Shown here: piece by piece, positions 13,859-15,261 of the stretch
How positions within the stretch are numbered: the first letter of the stretch is position 1
Layout of the letters: the number at the start of each line of letters is the position of its first letter
From: an uncultured Collinsella sp.
GTDB lineage: Bacteria > Actinomycetota > Coriobacteriia > Coriobacteriales > Coriobacteriaceae
Direction: 5' to 3'
Length of the DNA: 15,261 nucleotides
Assembly (NCBI GenBank): GCA_958350755.1
Contig: CATWID010000044.1
Location: 1 to 15,261 of the forward strand
Made by a program: the position numbers and the translations under genes
The notes under the pieces: model-generated
Told to the model about the DNA's origin: nothing
Database searches by the model: none
Seen by the model: the letters and a program-made list of their open reading frames with translations, nothing else

Positions 13859-15065
13859 AGTTGCCGTAACCTCCCCTCTCCTGGTCGCGGATAACGTGGC
13901 CGCCCTCGAGGGCGATCACGCGACGGTGCATGCTATCGACCATCTCGCGGTCGTGCGTGGCGACGATCACGGTGGTGCCGGTGCGGTTAATACGCTCGAG
14001 CAGCTTCATGATGCCCAGCGAGATCGCCGGGTCGAGGTTACCCGTCGGCTCGTCGCAGATCAGCAGCGGCGGACGGTTGACCATAGCGCGGGCGACGGCA
14101 ACGCGCTGCTGCTCGCCACCGGAAAGCTGGTCGGGCAGCGAGTCCATCTGATCGGCCAGACCGACCAGACGCAGCACCTCGGGCACCTGGCTGCGAATGA
14201 CGCCCTTGGGCTTGCCGATGCACTGAAGGGCAAACGCCACGTTTTCGTAGGCGGTCTTTTGCGGCAGAAGCTTAAAGTCCTGGAACACGGCGCCAATCTG
14301 GCGGCGCAGGAACGGAACCTTGCGGTTCTTGATCTTCATGAGGTCCTGACCGGCAACTAGGATGCGACCGCTCGTCGGCTTGACGTCGCGGTTGAGCGTC
14401 GACAGCAGCGTGGTCTTACCCGAGCCGGAGTGACCGACCAGGAAGACGAACTCGCCCGGATAGATCTCGATGTTGATGTCGTCGAGTGCGGGCTTGTTGG
14501 GCTGTGCCGGATAGATCTTGGTGACATGTTCCATAAGGATGACGGGCTCGACACCGGCCTGCTTGGCCATCTTCTTGCGGCTGGCCTGCGGATCGATAGG
14601 CGCAAACACCGACGTGAAATCGGGGTTGTTGAGCGCGTTATCGAGGCTTGCGACCTCGGCGGCCTGATCGCTCTCGACCACCGGGGCAGCAGGCTGCGTG
14701 GGGTCGGGAATAGCGGCAAAGAGACCGGACTGCGCAGGCTGAGGAGCCGGCGTCGCAGGGGCCATGGGGTCGGGAATGCCGGCCATGGTAGGCTGCGGCG
14801 TGGCAGCGCCAGCCTGAGGCTGCTCCACGCGAGCGGTCACGGCCTGAACGGGCTCAAAACCCGCCGTGCCGGAAAGCGCGACATCGCTGGTTGGATTGTA
14901 GGCAAAGGGATCGGATGCCGGCCGTGCCTGATCTGCCGGCTGAACGGGGGCCTGAGCAACAGGCTGGCCCTCTGAATCCGGAGTGGCGAAACGACTGCCC
15001 TGGACGCCTGTCTGCGTCTTGGGGGCATCGTCGCCCGCACCGGAGGTACGGAAGTGGTTACCCAC
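13845..15065 (-). CDS. ftsE: FtsE ATPase with a long disordered N-terminal extension (406 aa)
   Basis: FtsE is the cytosolic ATPase of FtsEX. The ATPase domain occupies about residues 173-395: Walker A GHSGSGKTT (211-219), Q-loop near AVFQDFKLLPQ, signature LSGGEQQR (314-321), Walker B LLICDEP (334-340) and H-loop His371. The tail QERGGYGNYGTN is glycine/tyrosine-rich. Typical FtsE is about 225 residues. Here about 170 extra residues precede it, rich in Pro, Ala, Gln and Asp, with repeated IPDP motifs (residues 97-100 and 119-122), and probably disordered. The start is GTG at 15065 with AGGAG 6 bases upstream. The internal ATGs at residues 166 and 178 lack ribosome sites, so the extension is probably translated. 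It overlaps ftsX by 14 nt. Confidence 0.94.
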   Translation of the reverse strand: MGNHFRTSGAGDDAPKTQTGVQGSRFATPDSEGQPVAQAPVQPADQARPASDPFAYNPTSDVALSGTAGFEPVQAVTARVEQPQAGAATPQPTMAGIPDPMAPATPAPQPAQSGLFAAIPDPTQPAAPVVESDQAAEVASLDNALNNPDFTSVFAPIDPQASRKKMAKQAGVEPVILMEHVTKIYPAQPNKPALDDINIEIYPGEFVFLVGHSGSGKTTLLSTLNRDVKPTSGRILVAGQDLMKIKNRKVPFLRRQIGAVFQDFKLLPQKTAYENVAFALQCIGKPKGVIRSQVPEVLRLVGLADQMDSLPDQLSGGEQQRVAVARAMVNRPPLLICDEPTGNLDPAISLGIMKLLERINRTGTTVIVATHDREMVDSMHRRVIALEGGHVIRDQERGGYGNYGTN

Positions 15066-15110
15066 TGGTGCTCCTTATCGTCGTGCGTTTAAACTACATG
15101 AGCGCTTTGT

Positions 15111-15116
15111 ATTTTA
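15111..15116 (-). promoter_or_regulatory. Candidate -10 element for ftsEX
   Basis: TAAAAT on the minus strand matches the -10 consensus at five of six positions and lies 45 bp upstream of the ftsE GTG in an AT-rich patch. No good -35 is visible at 16-18 bp. Confidence 0.35.
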
Positions 15117-15208
15117 GCAGCATTAGCTTTACTGCACATAAGAAGCATGGCGGGGTTTGGGTCTCACCGGCCGGGCGCAGGGTTACCTCCCAAATCGTCC
15201 TCGCGCAT

Positions 15209-15255
15209 GGCCGGCATTTGTCCTGCTCCTGCGGAGCTGCGGACAAACGCCGGCC
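15209..15255 (-). other. Long hairpin at the right window edge
   Basis: GGCCGGC, one position, then TTTGTCC pair with GGACAAA, one position, then GCCGGCC. Inside, GCTCC and GGAGC add a second stem around a 3-nt loop. The odd position is an A-C mismatch on the plus strand but a G-T wobble on the minus strand, so the RNA fold is better on the minus strand. No T-run follows. It could be the end of an upstream transcript or a dispersed repeat; the window ends here. Confidence 0.6.
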
Positions 15256-15261
15256 TGCGCT

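Overview
The window looks like chromosomal DNA of a GC-rich, gut-type actinobacterium. Gene content and protein style suggest the Coriobacteriia, possibly a Collinsella-like genus; this is an inference from reading alone. Apart from a truncated metal transporter and one small orphan gene, every gene lies on the minus strand. Layout is given left to right; minus-strand transcription runs right to left.

(1) 1-1406: the 3' part of an Nramp-family metal transporter (plus strand), then a gene-free stretch holding two palindromic repeat units spaced exactly 80 bp apart, then a rubredoxin terminator. (2) 1407-2351: a flavin-reductase-like FMN protein followed by a short rubredoxin. These are the two halves that some anaerobes fuse as high-molecular-weight rubredoxin. 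The leader carries a promoter-like hexamer, an 18-bp dyad and an intrinsic-terminator hairpin. (3) 2352-4260: smpB translationally overlapped by an upstream TPR-like gene, then tRNA-Gln(CTG) and tRNA-Glu(CTC) sharing one promoter and one terminator. (4) 4260-5102: an orphan 136-residue protein convergent with an ArsC/Spx-family thioredoxin-fold protein.

(5) 5195-9638: the metabolic centre of the window, a MurNAc salvage operon transcribed murR-murQ-murP-mupG. By family knowledge, MurP (PTS EIIBC, no EIIA) imports and phosphorylates MurNAc or the MurNAc-GlcNAc disaccharide. MupG cleaves the 6-phospho-disaccharide, MurQ removes the lactyl ether to give GlcNAc-6-phosphate, and MurR (RpiR family) senses the pathway. 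A strong terminator abuts the mupG ribosome site, so mupG apparently depends on read-through. (6) 9735-10560: a solitary serine recombinase with a perfect 12-2-12 bp dyad just downstream, the geometry of a Hin/Gin-type crossover site, and a repeat-rich promoter upstream. (7) 10610-12802: an RNase R-type exoribonuclease. (8) 12878-15116: ftsE-ftsX, with an unusual ~170-residue disordered, Pro/Ala/Gln-rich N-terminal extension on FtsE. (9) The right edge holds a long hairpin of unknown role.

The most interesting items are the putative recombination site beside the lone recombinase, the two terminators placed in gene leaders (mupG and the flavin reductase), the 80-bp palindromic tandem, and the FtsE extension. 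Nothing here clearly amounts to a wholly new multi-gene system.
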